From Isoptericola cucumis (GTDB lineage: Bacteria > Actinomycetota > Actinomycetes > Actinomycetales > Cellulomonadaceae): a DNA stretch of 64,000 nucleotides. The notes beneath the pieces are model-generated. The model searched no databases. It worked only from the letters and a program-made list of their open reading frames with translations, and had not been told where the DNA came from. Location of the stretch: positions 395,772 to 459,771 of the forward strand of contig NZ_BMDG01000002.1 of the NCBI RefSeq assembly GCF_014635665.1. Reading direction: 5' to 3'. Below are positions 43,552 to 53,233 of this stretch, one piece after another. Numbering within the stretch: the first letter of the stretch is position 1; each line of letters opens with the position of its first letter. A program made the translations under genes and the position numbers.

Positions 43552-45188
43552 CCGTCAGAGACTTCCTCCGGACGCTGTGGGCGGGCAAGTACCTGATCGT
43601 CGCGGCGGTGCTGGTCGTCGTGGCGGGCACCGCGGTGTACCTGCAGCGGGCGGTGCCCGTCTACGAGTCCACCGCCACCGTGCAGATCCGGTCCTCGCCG
43701 GCGGTCGGCTCCGAGGGCGAGAGCGAGGTCGTCACGGTGGACGCCGACCCCGAGCTCGTCAGCAGCCCGGAGGTGCTGGGCGCCGCGGCCCACGCCCTGG
43801 GCGACGGCACCTCGGCCGCGACGCTCGGCGGGGTCACCGAGGTGAGCTTCGTGCCCGAGGCGGCGACGATGTCCGTGACGGTGCAGGGTGCCGACCCGGC
43901 GGCGGCGGCCGCACGCGCCGACGCCGTCGCCGCGGCCTACGTGGCCGCCCTCCCGGCCGTCCTCGAGGCCGACGTCGCCGCGCTCGACGCCCGGGCGGAC
44001 GCGCTGCGCGACCAGCTCGGCGACGTGCAGGCGGTGCTCCGCGAGAGCAGGAACGACCCCCTGGCGACGGCGGAGCGCACGTCGATCGTCGAGCAGTACC
44101 AGGGCCTGGTGACGCAGCGCAGCGCGTTGACGTCGATCGGCAAGCCGGCGGTGGTCCTGGAGGCGGCGCCCCCGGGCGAGCGCGTGGGGCTGCCGCCGAC
44201 CGTGCTGCTGGCGCTGGCGGCGCTCGCCGGGCTCGTGGCCGGCATCGGCCTGGCGCTCGCGCGCCGCGGGCTGGACGTCACCGTGCGCACGCCGGGGGAC
44301 ACGGCAGAGATCGCGGCCGCCCCCGTGCTCGCCGACCTGTACGGCGTGCCGGCCGCGGACCGCGAGTTCCGCCGCAGCGCCAAGCTCCCGGTGACGAGCC
44401 GGCACGCGACGCCGTTCACCGAGTCGATCCGCGAGCTGCGCACGGCGGTGCGCGTGTCGCTGGGCGACGAGCCGCACAAGGTCGTCGTCGTGACGGCGTC
44501 GGACCCCCACGCGCCGCGGGCGTTCATCGCGGCGAACCTCGCCGCCTCGTTCGCCCTCAGCGGCCGGCCCACCGTCGTCCTCGCGGGCGACCTGCGCCGC
44601 GCCGAGCTGTCGGAGCTGCTGCCGGCCGGCGGCCACGACGACGGCGAGCGGGCCGGCGACGACGCCGAGGACGGCGGGCTGCGGCCCACGCGCGTGCCGA
44701 ACCTGCGCGTGATGACGATCCAGGACAACACCATGGACCCGGCCGACTACCTGGCCACGACGCAGGTGCGCGCGGTGGTGGAGCGGCTGCGCCGGGAGGC
44801 GGCGGTGGTGGTCATCGACGCGCCCCCGGTGCTCGCGGCCGCCGACGCGACGATCCTCGGCGGGTACGCCGACGGCGTCGTGCTCGTCGCGACGGCGGGC
44901 AAGACGGCCCGGGAGGTGCTGCGGGAGGCCGCCGACCGGCTGCGCATCAACCACGTGCCGCTCGTCGGCGTCGCCCTCGCCGGCGTCAAGGGCGACCGGC
45001 GGATGCTCTACGCCTCGACCTACGGCATCGACCGCACCGTGGACGGGAGCCCCGATCCGGCGGACGACACCGCGGGCGCGGCGCTCGACCCGGACGAGGA
45101 GCCCCGGCCGGGGGACGACGGCTCGGACGCCGCCGCCGCGGGCGCGCGGTCCGACGACACCGAGCAGCCGTGGCCCGTGGGCCGCTGA
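43548..45188 (+). CDS. Wzz/tyrosine-autokinase-like polysaccharide co-polymerase with degenerate ATP site
   Basis: 546 residues, coupled to the preceding glycosyltransferase (ATGA). It has the architecture of a polysaccharide co-polymerase: membrane span about 15-32, an extracellular Wzz region with coiled-coil potential (115-165), a second span about 217-237, and a cytoplasmic BY-kinase-like domain from about 285. There Walker B is intact (VVVIDAPP, 420-427). The Walker A position reads TASDPHAPRAF (316-326) and lacks the GKS/T lysine, Walker A' (VVLAGDLRR) has lost one Asp, and no C-terminal Tyr cluster exists. It probably controls chain length without kinase activity. Confidence 0.87.
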   Translation: MTVRDFLRTLWAGKYLIVAAVLVVVAGTAVYLQRAVPVYESTATVQIRSSPAVGSEGESEVVTVDADPELVSSPEVLGAAAHALGDGTSAATLGGVTEVSFVPEAATMSVTVQGADPAAAAARADAVAAAYVAALPAVLEADVAALDARADALRDQLGDVQAVLRESRNDPLATAERTSIVEQYQGLVTQRSALTSIGKPAVVLEAAPPGERVGLPPTVLLALAALAGLVAGIGLALARRGLDVTVRTPGDTAEIAAAPVLADLYGVPAADREFRRSAKLPVTSRHATPFTESIRELRTAVRVSLGDEPHKVVVVTASDPHAPRAFIAANLAASFALSGRPTVVLAGDLRRAELSELLPAGGHDDGERAGDDAEDGGLRPTRVPNLRVMTIQDNTMDPADYLATTQVRAVVERLRREAAVVVIDAPPVLAAADATILGGYADGVVLVATAGKTAREVLREAADRLRINHVPLVGVALAGVKGDRRMLYASTYGIDRTVDGSPDPADDTAGAALDPDEEPRPGDDGSDAAAAGARSDDTEQPWPVGR

Positions 45189-46414
45189 CGCGGCCGGCGC
45201 CGACACGGCCGCCGCCGACGCGGCCGGCGCCGACACGGCCGCCGCTGCGGGTGCTCGTCGTCGACCACACGGCCGAGCCGGGCGGCGCCGAGCTGGCGCT
45301 GCTGCGGCTGTGCCGGGAGCTCGTGACGACCGCGGACGACCTGGAGGTCCGGGCGCTGCTGCTGTCCGACGGGCCGCTGGTCGACCGGCTCGAGGCCGTC
45401 GGCGTCCCGGTCGACGTGCTGGCCGTAGCCCGCGACGTCGTCACCGCCTCCCGGTACGGGCTGTCCGGCGGCGGGGCCCTGCGCCGGCTGCGGGGCGTGG
45501 CACGCACGCAGGTGGCGCTCTGGCGGGCGCTGCGCCGCGCGGACATCGACGTCGTGCACACGACGTCGCTCAAGGCGCACCTGCTGGCGACGGTGCCGGC
45601 GCTCGCGGCGCGCCGCCGCGTCGTCTGGTACGCCCACGACCGGGTGGCCCCCGACTACCTGCCGTGGCCGGCGGTGCTCCTCGTGCGGGCCGTGGGGCGG
45701 CTGCCGCGCGCGGTGATCGCCAACTCGCGGGCCACCGCCGCGACGCTGGGGCGTGCCGCCGTCGTCGCCTACCCGGGCCTGGACCCGGACCAGGCGATCG
45801 CCCCGTCGCTGCCCGTCCCGCCGCGGGCCGGGGCGCCGGTGGTGGGCATCGTCGGGCGGGTGAGCCCCACGAAGGGGCAGCTCGAGCTGGTCCGGGCGGC
45901 GCCCCGGGTGCTGGAGCGCCACCCCGGGGCCCGGTTCCGGGTCGTGGGCGGGCCGATGTTCGGCGCGGCGGACCACCTCGCCCGCGTGCGCGCCGAGGCG
46001 GAGCGGCTCGGGGTGGCCGAGCGCTTCGCCTGGCCGGGCACCGTGCCGGACACACGGGCCGAGCTCGACGCGATGGCGGTGTGCGTGCACGCCTCGCCGG
46101 TCCCGGAGCCGTTCGGGCAGGTGGTCGTCGAGGCGCTCGCGCGCGGCGTGCCCGTCGTCGCGACCGACGCCGGCGGCGTCCCGGAGATCGTCGGCCGCGG
46201 GCCGCACGCGCTCGGGGCGCTGGTGCCCCCGGGCGACGTGGCGGCGCTCGCCGACGCGATCGTCGCCGTCCTCGACGACCTGCCCGCCGCGGCGCGCCGC
46301 GCCGACCGGGCGCGCCGCGTCGTGGCCGAGCGGTTCGGCGTGGCCGGGACGGCGCGGGTCGTCAGCGCAGCCTGGCGGGACGCCGCGCGACGCGGTCGAC
46401 GACGTCGCCCATGA
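45170..46414 (+). CDS. Glycosyltransferase family 4
   Basis: 414 residues from GTG 45170, the only in-frame start before the conserved core; it overlaps the co-polymerase stop by 19 nt. The first 25 residues are a TRPAPTRPPP repeat; the GT-B fold follows with LRVLVVDHTAEPGGAELALLRLCREL, VVHTTSLKAHLLATVPALAARRRVVWYAHD, VVGIVGRVSPTKGQLELV, and PEPFGQVVVEALARGVPVVATDAGGVPEIV. No signal or membrane span. Its 3' end overlaps the convergent glycosyltransferase by 53 bp, so it ends the plus-strand operon. Confidence 0.88.
   Translation: MARGPLTRPAPTRPPPTRPAPTRPPLRVLVVDHTAEPGGAELALLRLCRELVTTADDLEVRALLLSDGPLVDRLEAVGVPVDVLAVARDVVTASRYGLSGGGALRRLRGVARTQVALWRALRRADIDVVHTTSLKAHLLATVPALAARRRVVWYAHDRVAPDYLPWPAVLLVRAVGRLPRAVIANSRATAATLGRAAVVAYPGLDPDQAIAPSLPVPPRAGAPVVGIVGRVSPTKGQLELVRAAPRVLERHPGARFRVVGGPMFGAADHLARVRAEAERLGVAERFAWPGTVPDTRAELDAMAVCVHASPVPEPFGQVVVEALARGVPVVATDAGGVPEIVGRGPHALGALVPPGDVAALADAIVAVLDDLPAAARRADRARRVVAERFGVAGTARVVSAAWRDAARRGRRRRP
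45188..45247 (+). repeat. 30-bp tandem duplication at the 5' end of the glycosyltransferase gene
   Basis: Bases 45188-45217 and 45218-45247 are two copies differing at one base, starting ACGCGGCCGGCGCCGACACG. In frame they code TRPAPTRPPP and TRPAPTRPPL. The unit itself has an internal 15-bp near-repeat (TRPAP/TRPPP). Confidence 0.85.
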
Positions 46415-47567
46415 GCGCCGCCTGGCCGGCCCAGGTGGGGATCCCGGCCGCGGGGCCGGCATCGGCGCCGGCGTCGGGGCTGCCGGCACGCCCGGAGCCG
46501 TCGCTCCGGGTCAACGCGTCGCGCACCGCCGCCGGGAACGCGTCGGCCGCGGCGACCACGACGCCCGGCCCGGCGGCGTCGCGGAACCCCGCGACCGGGG
46601 TGGAGACCACGGGCCGCCCCACGGCCCGGTACTCGTAGAGCTTGATCGGGTCGAGGCTCTCGGTGAACGGCGACACGACGTGCGGCACGACGAGCACGTC
46701 CGCGTGCTGCAGGTAGGCCGGCACGTCGTCGCGGTGGCGCGCCCCCAGCAGCCGCACGCCGGCCTGCTCCAGCGCGGCCGTCGCGGACCGGTCCAGGTCG
46801 ACCACGGGCCCGGCCAGCACGAGCGTCCCGGCGCCCGCGGTCGCGCGCGCCGTGCGCAGCGCGAGGCCGACGTCGAACCGGTCGGGGTGGACGGTGCCGA
46901 GGTAGAGCGCCACGGGTCCGGCGGGCAGGTCGTCCGGGCGGGGCCGGGGCCGGCGGTACCGGGCGACGTCGACGCCGTTGGTCACGAGCGTGACGGGCCG
47001 GGCGGCCCCCTTCGACCGGGCCAGGGTCGGCGAGCACACGACGACCTCCGCGCAGGCGTCGAGCAGCACGGCCTCGGCCGCGGTGAGGCGGGCGTGCTCG
47101 GCGGGGCCGCGGGGGGCCAGCAGCCAGTCGTCCGTGACGTCGTAGAGGGCGGGCCAGCCGGTGGCGGCGAGCAGGCCGGCGGCCGCCGGGTCGTTGACCC
47201 ACAGCACCGGGTCGGCGATGCCCGCGCGCGTCGCGGCCCGGCGCACCGACCCGGCCAGGCGGTCGTCCGCCCGCCGGTCGAGGCGGCGCGGCCACAGCTT
47301 GGTCGGCTCGTGCAGCCAGAGCCGCCCCGCGCGCCCGTCGTCGCCCGGGCCGCGCCGCAGCCCGCGCCCGGGGCGGGGCGGCCGGCCGCGGCGGGCCGCG
47401 AAGGCGGGGTCGGCGGGCGGCTCGACGAAGAGCACCCGCAGCGCCGGGTCGCGGTCCAGCAGCCCGGACACGAGGTACTGGTTGCGGCGCCAGACCTCGT
47501 CCCACGCCTCCAGGGACACGACGACGAGATCCCGGCCGGCGCGGGCCGGCCGCCCGGCGGGGCTCAC
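46362..47567 (-). CDS. Glycosyltransferase (GT-B, group 1 type)
   Basis: 401 residues from GTG 47567, whose GTGA overlaps the stop of the preceding minus-strand gene. The N-terminal part, LVVVSLEAWDEVWRRNQYLVSGLLDRDPALRVLFVEPP, and the PALYDVTDDWL segment match glycosyltransferases of the teichuronic/Gtf1 type. The C-terminal donor half has VALYLGTVHPDRFDVGLAL, LLGARHRDDVPAYLQHADVLVVPHVVSPFTESLDPIKLYEYRAVGRPVVSTPVAG (the ESLDPIKLYEY stretch is the donor-binding signature). It is the last gene of a four-gene minus-strand operon. Confidence 0.88.
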   Translation of the reverse strand: MSPAGRPARAGRDLVVVSLEAWDEVWRRNQYLVSGLLDRDPALRVLFVEPPADPAFAARRGRPPRPGRGLRRGPGDDGRAGRLWLHEPTKLWPRRLDRRADDRLAGSVRRAATRAGIADPVLWVNDPAAAGLLAATGWPALYDVTDDWLLAPRGPAEHARLTAAEAVLLDACAEVVVCSPTLARSKGAARPVTLVTNGVDVARYRRPRPRPDDLPAGPVALYLGTVHPDRFDVGLALRTARATAGAGTLVLAGPVVDLDRSATAALEQAGVRLLGARHRDDVPAYLQHADVLVVPHVVSPFTESLDPIKLYEYRAVGRPVVSTPVAGFRDAAGPGVVVAAADAFPAAVRDALTRSDGSGRAGSPDAGADAGPAAGIPTWAGQAALMGDVVDRVARRPARLR

Positions 47568-48652
47568 GTCGTCACCCCGGCGTCGGCGGCGGAGCGCCCG
47601 CCCGGCGCGCCGCCGACACGGCGGCCGGCGGCGGGGAGCACGCCGCGGTAGACGGCGTCGGTCGCGGCGACCTGGGCCTGCGGCGTGGCGCGCCGCACGA
47701 CGGCGCGCCCGCCGGCCGCGAGGCGGCGCCGTGCCGCGGCGTCGGTCGCGACCTCGAACAGCAGGCGGGCCGCCGCGGCGTGGTCGCCGGGCGCGAACAG
47801 CGGCGCCCCGGGCACCGCGCCGGCGGTCTCCAGGTGCCCGCCAGCCGCCGACGCGACGACGGGCAGCCCGGCCCGCATCGCCTCGAGCACGCTCAGCCCG
47901 AGGCCCTCGCGCGGGCACGGGGCGACGAGCACCGTCGCGTCGCGCATGAGGTCCGCGACGTCGTCGCGCCGGCCCAGGAGCTCGGCCGACCGGGCGAGGC
48001 CGAGGTCGGCGGCGAGGCGCCCGAGGGCGTCGCGCTGCGCGCCGTCGCCCGCCACCCGCAGCACCCACCCGCCGGCGGCGAGGCCGGAGCCGGCGAAGGC
48101 GCGCAGGGCGGTGGCGGTGTCCTTCTCGGCCTCCAGCCGCTGGACGACCAGGACCACGCGCGACCGCGCGCCGGCGTCGGGCGGGGTGCCGGCGTCGTCG
48201 AGCCCGGGCGGGACGACCGTGCTGTCGCCCTCCACGTGCTCGGCGACGAACCGCGAGATCGCGACCTGCGCGCGCACCCGGCGGGCCGCGACGCGGGCGA
48301 CCGCCGGCCCCAGCGGTCCCGACCCGCGGTGCGCGGCGAAGTGCCGGGTCGTGACGACCGGCGGTGCGGCGCGCAGCCCGGCGAGGCCGAGCGCGGCGGC
48401 CAGCTCGGCCGCCGTCATGTGCACGTGCACGACGTCGGCGCCACGGGCGTGGCGGCGGACCGCGGCCGCCGCCGCCCGCAGCGAGGCCGCCGGCTCGTGC
48501 CGGACGTGCGGGGCGAGCCGGGCCGTGCCGCGCGCGTCGCCGCCGAGCACGGTCACCGTGTGGCCGTGGGCGGCCTGCGCCTGGGCGAGGCGCGCGACGT
48601 GCTGCTCGACCCCGGCGAACGCGTCGGTCACGACGACGTGGAGCACCCTCAT
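47564..48652 (-). CDS. Glycosyltransferase family 4
   Basis: 362 residues from ATG 48652, overlapping both neighbours by 4 bp. The acceptor domain opens MRVLHVVVTDAFAGVEQHVARLAQAQAAHGHTVTVLGG, with VVHVHMTAAELAAALGL and VVTTRHFAAH. The donor domain has RVVLVVQRLEAEKDTATALRAFA, LRVAGDGAQRDAL, and PCPREGLGLSVLEAMRAGLPVVASAAGGHLET. No membrane segments. It sits next to the Wzy-like polymerase and so probably builds the repeat unit on the cytoplasmic face. Confidence 0.9.
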   Translation of the reverse strand: MRVLHVVVTDAFAGVEQHVARLAQAQAAHGHTVTVLGGDARGTARLAPHVRHEPAASLRAAAAAVRRHARGADVVHVHMTAAELAAALGLAGLRAAPPVVTTRHFAAHRGSGPLGPAVARVAARRVRAQVAISRFVAEHVEGDSTVVPPGLDDAGTPPDAGARSRVVLVVQRLEAEKDTATALRAFAGSGLAAGGWVLRVAGDGAQRDALGRLAADLGLARSAELLGRRDDVADLMRDATVLVAPCPREGLGLSVLEAMRAGLPVVASAAGGHLETAGAVPGAPLFAPGDHAAAARLLFEVATDAAARRRLAAGGRAVVRRATPQAQVAATDAVYRGVLPAAGRRVGGAPGGRSAADAGVTT

Positions 48653-50043
48653 GCCGGCACCTCGGTCGGCGCCGTGCGGGGCGGCGGCCCGGCCGGTTCG
48701 GGGACGACCGGTTCGGGGACGACCGGTTCGGGGACGACCGGTTCGGGGTCGGCGGGCGTGGGCGGGGGTGCCGCCCGGGCCTCCTCCCACGCCCGTGCGC
48801 CCAGGATCACGCCGGCGAGCACGAAGGGCACCGAGACCTGCACGGACACCCAGAACAGGTCGAACTGGGCCTGCACGAACCGGCTGAGCACGAGGGCGGC
48901 CGCCAGCGTGCCGAACCGGCGGTCGACCCGCCACAGCACGACGACCGAGCCGAGCATCATCACGAGGAACCCGACCAGTCCCACGACCCCGGTGGAGGTG
49001 AGCACCTCCAGCTCGGCGTTGGGCGGCTGGAACTCGTACTCGGAGCGCCCCGCCGTCCACCACCGCAGCCCGATCCCGACCCAGGGGCTGGACTGCCAGA
49101 CCTCGACCGCCTGCTGGTACCAGGTGAGGCGGGTGTACGCGGAGTTGAACTCGTTGCCCGACTCGAGCTGCTCGCGCACCATCGACACGACGGCCACCAT
49201 CGCGGGCACGACCGCCAGCAGCACGACGAGGTTGCGGCGGCGGCCGGGCTCGGGCCGCAGCGCCAGGACGACGACCGCGACCCCCAGCCCGACGAGGGCC
49301 TGGCGGGCCTGGGAGGCGACGACCCCGGCGGTGCAGAGCCAGAACGCGGCCCAGGTGACGGACCGCGGCCACGCCAGCCACGACGGGCGCGCGTACACGA
49401 CGACGGCGGCGAAGCCGAGCACGCAGCCGATGAAGTTCTTGTGCATCCCCCACGGCTGGTCCAGGTAGACGGGGCCGAGCTCGCCGGTGCTCGCCCACGC
49501 GACCGCCGCCGAGAGCACCGTGAGGGCGGCGATGGCGCAGGACCCGCCCACGAACAGCGCCAGCCCGGCGGAGGCGCGGCCGGAGCGGCCGACGGCCCAG
49601 CCGACGACGAGCGCGCCGCCGGTGAGGAGCCAGCCGTGCACCCACTCGACGGCGTTGGCGGTGTACGGGTTGGCGATCACGGTGAAGAGCGCCGCCACCT
49701 GGTAGACGACCGTCAGCCACAGGAGCGCCCGCAGGGGCGGGGAGAACGGCCGGGGCGCGAGGACGACCGCCGCCCAGAACGCGACGAAGAGCACCGCGTC
49801 GCTCGCGGAGAGGTTGAGCGAGTCGCCGCCGACGCGCTCGATCACCACCAGCGTCGCCATGCTCGCCAGCGGCAGCGCCTCGGCCCGCAGCGCGGTGAGC
49901 CCGAGCAGCAGCAGCCCGCCCGCGACCGCCATCGCGAGCCGCGGCTCGACCGGCACGAGGAAGCCGGTCGCGAGCAGCAGGATGCCGACGACCATGGCGA
50001 CCGTGAACCGGCCGGAGGCGGCGCGCAGCCGGGCGGCGCTCAC
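48649..50043 (-). CDS. O-antigen ligase/polymerase-like membrane protein (Wzy/WaaL type)
   Basis: 464 residues from GTG 50043, coupled to genes on both sides. There are about eleven hydrophobic spans, with one large external loop (about 290-360) containing EFNSAYTRLTWYQQAVEVWQSSPWVGIGLRWW and FQPPNAELEVLTSTGVVG, the H/N-rich loop style typical of the Wzy_C/WaaL superfamily. GMHKNFIGCVLG supplies the conserved HKN-like motif. The C-terminus is a Pro/Glu/Val tail with VVPEP repeats. Predicted role: polymerisation of lipid-linked repeat units outside the membrane. Confidence 0.87.
   Translation of the reverse strand: MSAARLRAASGRFTVAMVVGILLLATGFLVPVEPRLAMAVAGGLLLLGLTALRAEALPLASMATLVVIERVGGDSLNLSASDAVLFVAFWAAVVLAPRPFSPPLRALLWLTVVYQVAALFTVIANPYTANAVEWVHGWLLTGGALVVGWAVGRSGRASAGLALFVGGSCAIAALTVLSAAVAWASTGELGPVYLDQPWGMHKNFIGCVLGFAAVVVYARPSWLAWPRSVTWAAFWLCTAGVVASQARQALVGLGVAVVVLALRPEPGRRRNLVVLLAVVPAMVAVVSMVREQLESGNEFNSAYTRLTWYQQAVEVWQSSPWVGIGLRWWTAGRSEYEFQPPNAELEVLTSTGVVGLVGFLVMMLGSVVVLWRVDRRFGTLAAALVLSRFVQAQFDLFWVSVQVSVPFVLAGVILGARAWEEARAAPPPTPADPEPVVPEPVVPEPVVPEPAGPPPRTAPTEVPA
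48693..48752 (-). repeat. 15-bp tandem repeat encoding VVPEP in the polymerase tail
   Basis: CCGGTTCGGGGACGA is repeated three times exactly (48693, 48708, 48723) followed by a degenerate fourth unit (48738-48752). Translated on the minus strand it adds PEPVV units to the C-terminal tail, without disturbing frame. Confidence 0.85.
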
Positions 50044-52010
50044 GCGGTCCCCGCCTCGGCGCGCACGGGTCCCCGCAGGTACAGCCGCAGCCGCCGGCGC
50101 GCCTCGCGCGCCCGGTCGCCCGGCAGGACGAGTGCGCGCACCGCGGACCCGGCCACGACCGCGCCCCGGGCGACGGCCCAGCCGGCCGTGCCGTGGTGCT
50201 TGCGGAGGTAGCGCTCCTGGGAGGCGTGGAAGAAGGCCTCGCGGGCCGCGGGGTCGCTGCTCGTGGCGCCGCCGACGTGCGTGGCCCGCACCCCGTCGAC
50301 GACCGCGTGCCGCCAGCCGGCCCGTACCGCCCGGTACGCCCAGTCGGTCTCCTCCGCGTAGAGGAAGAAGCGCTCGTCGAGCCCGCCCACCTCGGCCAGG
50401 GCCTCGGCGCGCAGCAGCAGCACGGAGCCGACGACGAACGACCGGCCGGCGGGGGTGCGGCGCAGCCGGCCCAGGCCGACGGCCTCGAGCCAGGACCCGG
50501 CCGGGCTCGGGAACGGCCAGGCGACGCGGGCGGGCACCCCGTGCTCGTCGACCTGGCGCGGTCCGACGCTCGCCGTGCCCGGCGCGGCGTGCAGCGCACG
50601 CTGGAGCGCGAGCACGTCCTCCGGGGCGACGACGGCGTCGGGGTTGAGCAGCAGCACGTCCGCCCCGGGCGCCTGGCGGTGCGCGAGCGCGTGGTTGACG
50701 CCCGCGGCGAAGCCGCCGTTGCGGCCCGGGTCGAGGTAGCGCCCGCCGGCGAGCTCCGTGATCTCGCGGACCCGCGGCAGCGAGGAGTTGTCCACCACCG
50801 TCAGGAGGTACGTGCCCGCCAGCGGCTCCAGCGCGGCGCGCAGCAGGTCGGGGGAGCCGTACGCGACGACGACCACCTCGGGCGGGGCGACGCCCTCGGC
50901 CGGCGAGGCCGTCCCGGCGACGACGGCGCGGTAGAGGGCGTCCTGCTGCCGCGCCACCTGCGCCCACGAGCACGACGCGGCGCGCTGCGCCCCCGCCTCC
51001 CGCAGCCGCCGGGCCAGACCCGGCTCGGTGCCGACCCGCAGCAGCGCGTCGCGCAGGGCGGCGGCGTCGCCGGGCGGCACGAGGATCCCGGCCCCGCCGA
51101 CGACGTCGGGCAGCGCGCCGGAGTCGGACGCGACGACGGGGACGCCGCACGCCATCGCCTCGACGGCGACGCGCCCGAACTGCTCGACCCACCCGGGGGT
51201 GTCGAGGGACGGCACGGCGAGGACGTCGAGGGACCGGTAGAAGTCCGCCAGGCCGGGCCCCGACAGCGCGCCGTGGAGCCGGACCCGCGCACCGTGGGCC
51301 GCCCGCTCGACGGCGGCGCGGTCGGGCCCGTCGCCGGCGACGTCGAGGTGCAGCCGGTCGTCGCCCGCCACGGCCTCGAGCAGGACCGTGACGCCCTTGT
51401 GCGGCGCGAGCCGGCCGGCGTAGCCCACGCGGACCGGGTCGCCGGCCGCCCGGGATCGCGGCTCGCCGGGGTGCAGGTCGGCGAGGTCCACGCCCAGCGG
51501 GACGGTCGTCACGACGCCGCGCGCGCCCTTGCGCCGCAGGATCTGGCCCGCCCGGTCGTTGCAGACGTGGATGCCCGCGGCCGTGCGCAGCGCGCGCCGC
51601 TCGAGCCGGCGGAACGGCCACGGGTAGCGCTTGTCGAGGTTCTGCGCCGAGTACAGCACGACCGGTGGCGCCGGACGGCGGCCGGTCAGGGCACGCAGCC
51701 GCCGCAGCACCAGCACCTCGGCCGTGGCCAGCGCGAACGGCTCCTCGTGCACGTCCAGCACGTCCCAGCGCTCGCCCAGCGCCCGCCACAGCGGGCCGGG
51801 GGAGTAGACGAACAGCGCGGGGTGCGTGCCGAGCGTGCGCACGCCGCGCACCGGCTCGCCAGGGCGCGGCTCGAGGGGCACGCGCCGCCCGCCCTCGTCC
51901 CACGCCCGCGCGGACAACGTGCGCACGTCGTGGCCCAGCGCACGCAGCTCGCGCTCGCGCTCGCGCCACGCGTCCACGACGGCGCTGTGCGAGACGCGCA
52001 GGACTCTCAT
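50040..52010 (-). CDS. Two-domain glycosyltransferase: GT4 fused to GT2
   Basis: 656 residues from ATG 52010; an upstream frame to 52091 is rejected because it covers the divergent promoter. Residues 1 to about 385 form a GT4 enzyme: [59 protein letters not shown], and [35 protein letters not shown]. Residues about 390-656 form a GT2 domain: [52 protein letters not shown], and [21 protein letters not shown] (the rhamnosyl/WbbL-type motif). One chain could add two successive sugars. First gene of the minus-strand operon. Confidence 0.92.
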   Translation of the reverse strand: MRVLRVSHSAVVDAWRERERELRALGHDVRTLSARAWDEGGRRVPLEPRPGEPVRGVRTLGTHPALFVYSPGPLWRALGERWDVLDVHEEPFALATAEVLVLRRLRALTGRRPAPPVVLYSAQNLDKRYPWPFRRLERRALRTAAGIHVCNDRAGQILRRKGARGVVTTVPLGVDLADLHPGEPRSRAAGDPVRVGYAGRLAPHKGVTVLLEAVAGDDRLHLDVAGDGPDRAAVERAAHGARVRLHGALSGPGLADFYRSLDVLAVPSLDTPGWVEQFGRVAVEAMACGVPVVASDSGALPDVVGGAGILVPPGDAAALRDALLRVGTEPGLARRLREAGAQRAASCSWAQVARQQDALYRAVVAGTASPAEGVAPPEVVVVAYGSPDLLRAALEPLAGTYLLTVVDNSSLPRVREITELAGGRYLDPGRNGGFAAGVNHALAHRQAPGADVLLLNPDAVVAPEDVLALQRALHAAPGTASVGPRQVDEHGVPARVAWPFPSPAGSWLEAVGLGRLRRTPAGRSFVVGSVLLLRAEALAEVGGLDERFFLYAEETDWAYRAVRAGWRHAVVDGVRATHVGGATSSDPAAREAFFHASQERYLRKHHGTAGWAVARGAVVAGSAVRALVLPGDRAREARRRLRLYLRGPVRAEAGTA

Positions 52011-52060
52011 GGCCTCGATCGTGGTCGGTGGGGCGCCCCACGGGAATGTCCCGGAGCAGC

Positions 52061-52128
52061 AATCACCCGGGCGGACGGGCTTTTCACCCACGCTGCGTCT
52101 ACGGCTCCCGACCGGCGCTGGTTAGCGT
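52061..52128. promoter_or_regulatory. Divergent promoter region between the GT4-GT2 and SDR genes
   Basis: TCACCCGGGCGGA (52063-52075) resembles the palindromic site upstream of 42397, and TTTTCACCC recurs at 52081. TAGCGT (52123-52128) is a -10 candidate for the plus-strand operon, leaving a leader of about 75 nt that ends GGGGAGCGGACC before ATG 52211. Confidence 0.35.
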
Positions 52129-52210
52129 CGAGAGGGCCGAACCGGGCGGGTTCGACGGCCGGGACTCCGGGCCGACGACCGGCCGGACCAACGATGACGG
52201 GGAGCGGACC

Positions 52211-53233
52211 ATGCGAGTGCTTGTCGACGGCGACCGAGGCTATGTCGGGGCCGTGCTGGTCCCGTTCCTGCAGGCGGCCGGCCACGAGGTGGTCGGCCTG
52301 GACGTCGGCTGGTACGACGGGTGCGACTTCGGCCCGCCGGTGACCGGCTACGAGCAGCGCACCGGCGACGTCCGGGACGCGCGGCCCGAGGACCTGGCGG
52401 GCTTCGACGCCGTCGTGCACCTCGCGGCCATCTCGAACGACCCCCTCGGGCACCTGAACCCGCAGGCCACCTTCTCCGTGAACGCGGACGGCGCCGTGCA
52501 CATGGCGCGGACCGCGCGGGCCGCGGGGGTGCCCCGGTTCCTGTTCTCCTCGTCCTGCTCCCTGTACGGGGCCGCCGGCGACGCCCCGGTGGACGAGAGC
52601 TCGGGGTTCAACCCCGTCACCCCGTACGGGGAGTCGAAGGTCGTGGCCGAGCGCGGGATCTCCGCCCTGGCGGACGACGGCTTCTCGCCCACGTTCCTGC
52701 GCAACGCCACCGCGTACGGCTCGTCGCCGCGCCTGCGGGCGGACATCGTCGTCAACAGCCTCACCGGGACCGCCTACACGCGCGGGCAGGTGCGGCTCCA
52801 GTCGGACGGGAGCCCCTGGCGCCCGCTCGTGCACGTCGAGGACATCGCCCGCGCCTTCCTCGCGGGGCTCGAGGCGCCGCGCGAGGTCGTGCACGACCAG
52901 GCGTTCAACGTGGGGCGCGACGAGGACGTCGTGCAGATCCGCACCATCGCCGAGCAGGTCAGCGAGATCACGGGCGCGCCCGTGACCTTCGCCGAGGGCG
53001 CCGGCGCCGACTCCCGCAACTACCGCGTCGACTTCACCAAGATCCGCGCGACGCTGCCGGCCGCCGCGCCGAGCTGGACCATCCCCGACGGCATCCGGGA
53101 GATCTGGAAGGACGCCGCGGACCGGAACCTGACCGCCGAGCAGTTCGAGGGCGAGCGCTTCGTGCGGCTCGCGCGCATCAACCGGCTCGCCGCCGACGGC
53201 CGTCTCGACATCGCCACGCTCCGGCTCCGCTGA
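52211..53233 (+). CDS. NAD-dependent nucleotide-sugar epimerase/dehydratase (extended SDR)
   Basis: A 340-residue Rossmann enzyme. The coenzyme glycine motif is G7-x-x-G10-x-x-G13 within VDGDRGYVG. The active site is SSSCS (113-117) plus YGESK (Tyr139, Lys143). Further landmarks are [22 protein letters not shown], and [15 protein letters not shown]. This pattern fits UDP-glucose 4-epimerase-like or dTDP/CDP-sugar dehydratase-like SDRs acting on nucleotide sugars. It could perform the 4,6-dehydration expected before RfbC-type epimerisation, but it lacks clear dehydratase-specific residues, so the reaction is left open. Confidence 0.87.
   Translation: MRVLVDGDRGYVGAVLVPFLQAAGHEVVGLDVGWYDGCDFGPPVTGYEQRTGDVRDARPEDLAGFDAVVHLAAISNDPLGHLNPQATFSVNADGAVHMARTARAAGVPRFLFSSSCSLYGAAGDAPVDESSGFNPVTPYGESKVVAERGISALADDGFSPTFLRNATAYGSSPRLRADIVVNSLTGTAYTRGQVRLQSDGSPWRPLVHVEDIARAFLAGLEAPREVVHDQAFNVGRDEDVVQIRTIAEQVSEITGAPVTFAEGAGADSRNYRVDFTKIRATLPAAAPSWTIPDGIREIWKDAADRNLTAEQFEGERFVRLARINRLAADGRLDIATLRLR

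Noticed and set aside
52011..52091. N-terminal extension of the GT4-GT2 fusion
   Set aside because: It would run through the divergent promoter region; the conserved GT4 start MRVLRVSHS begins at 52010.
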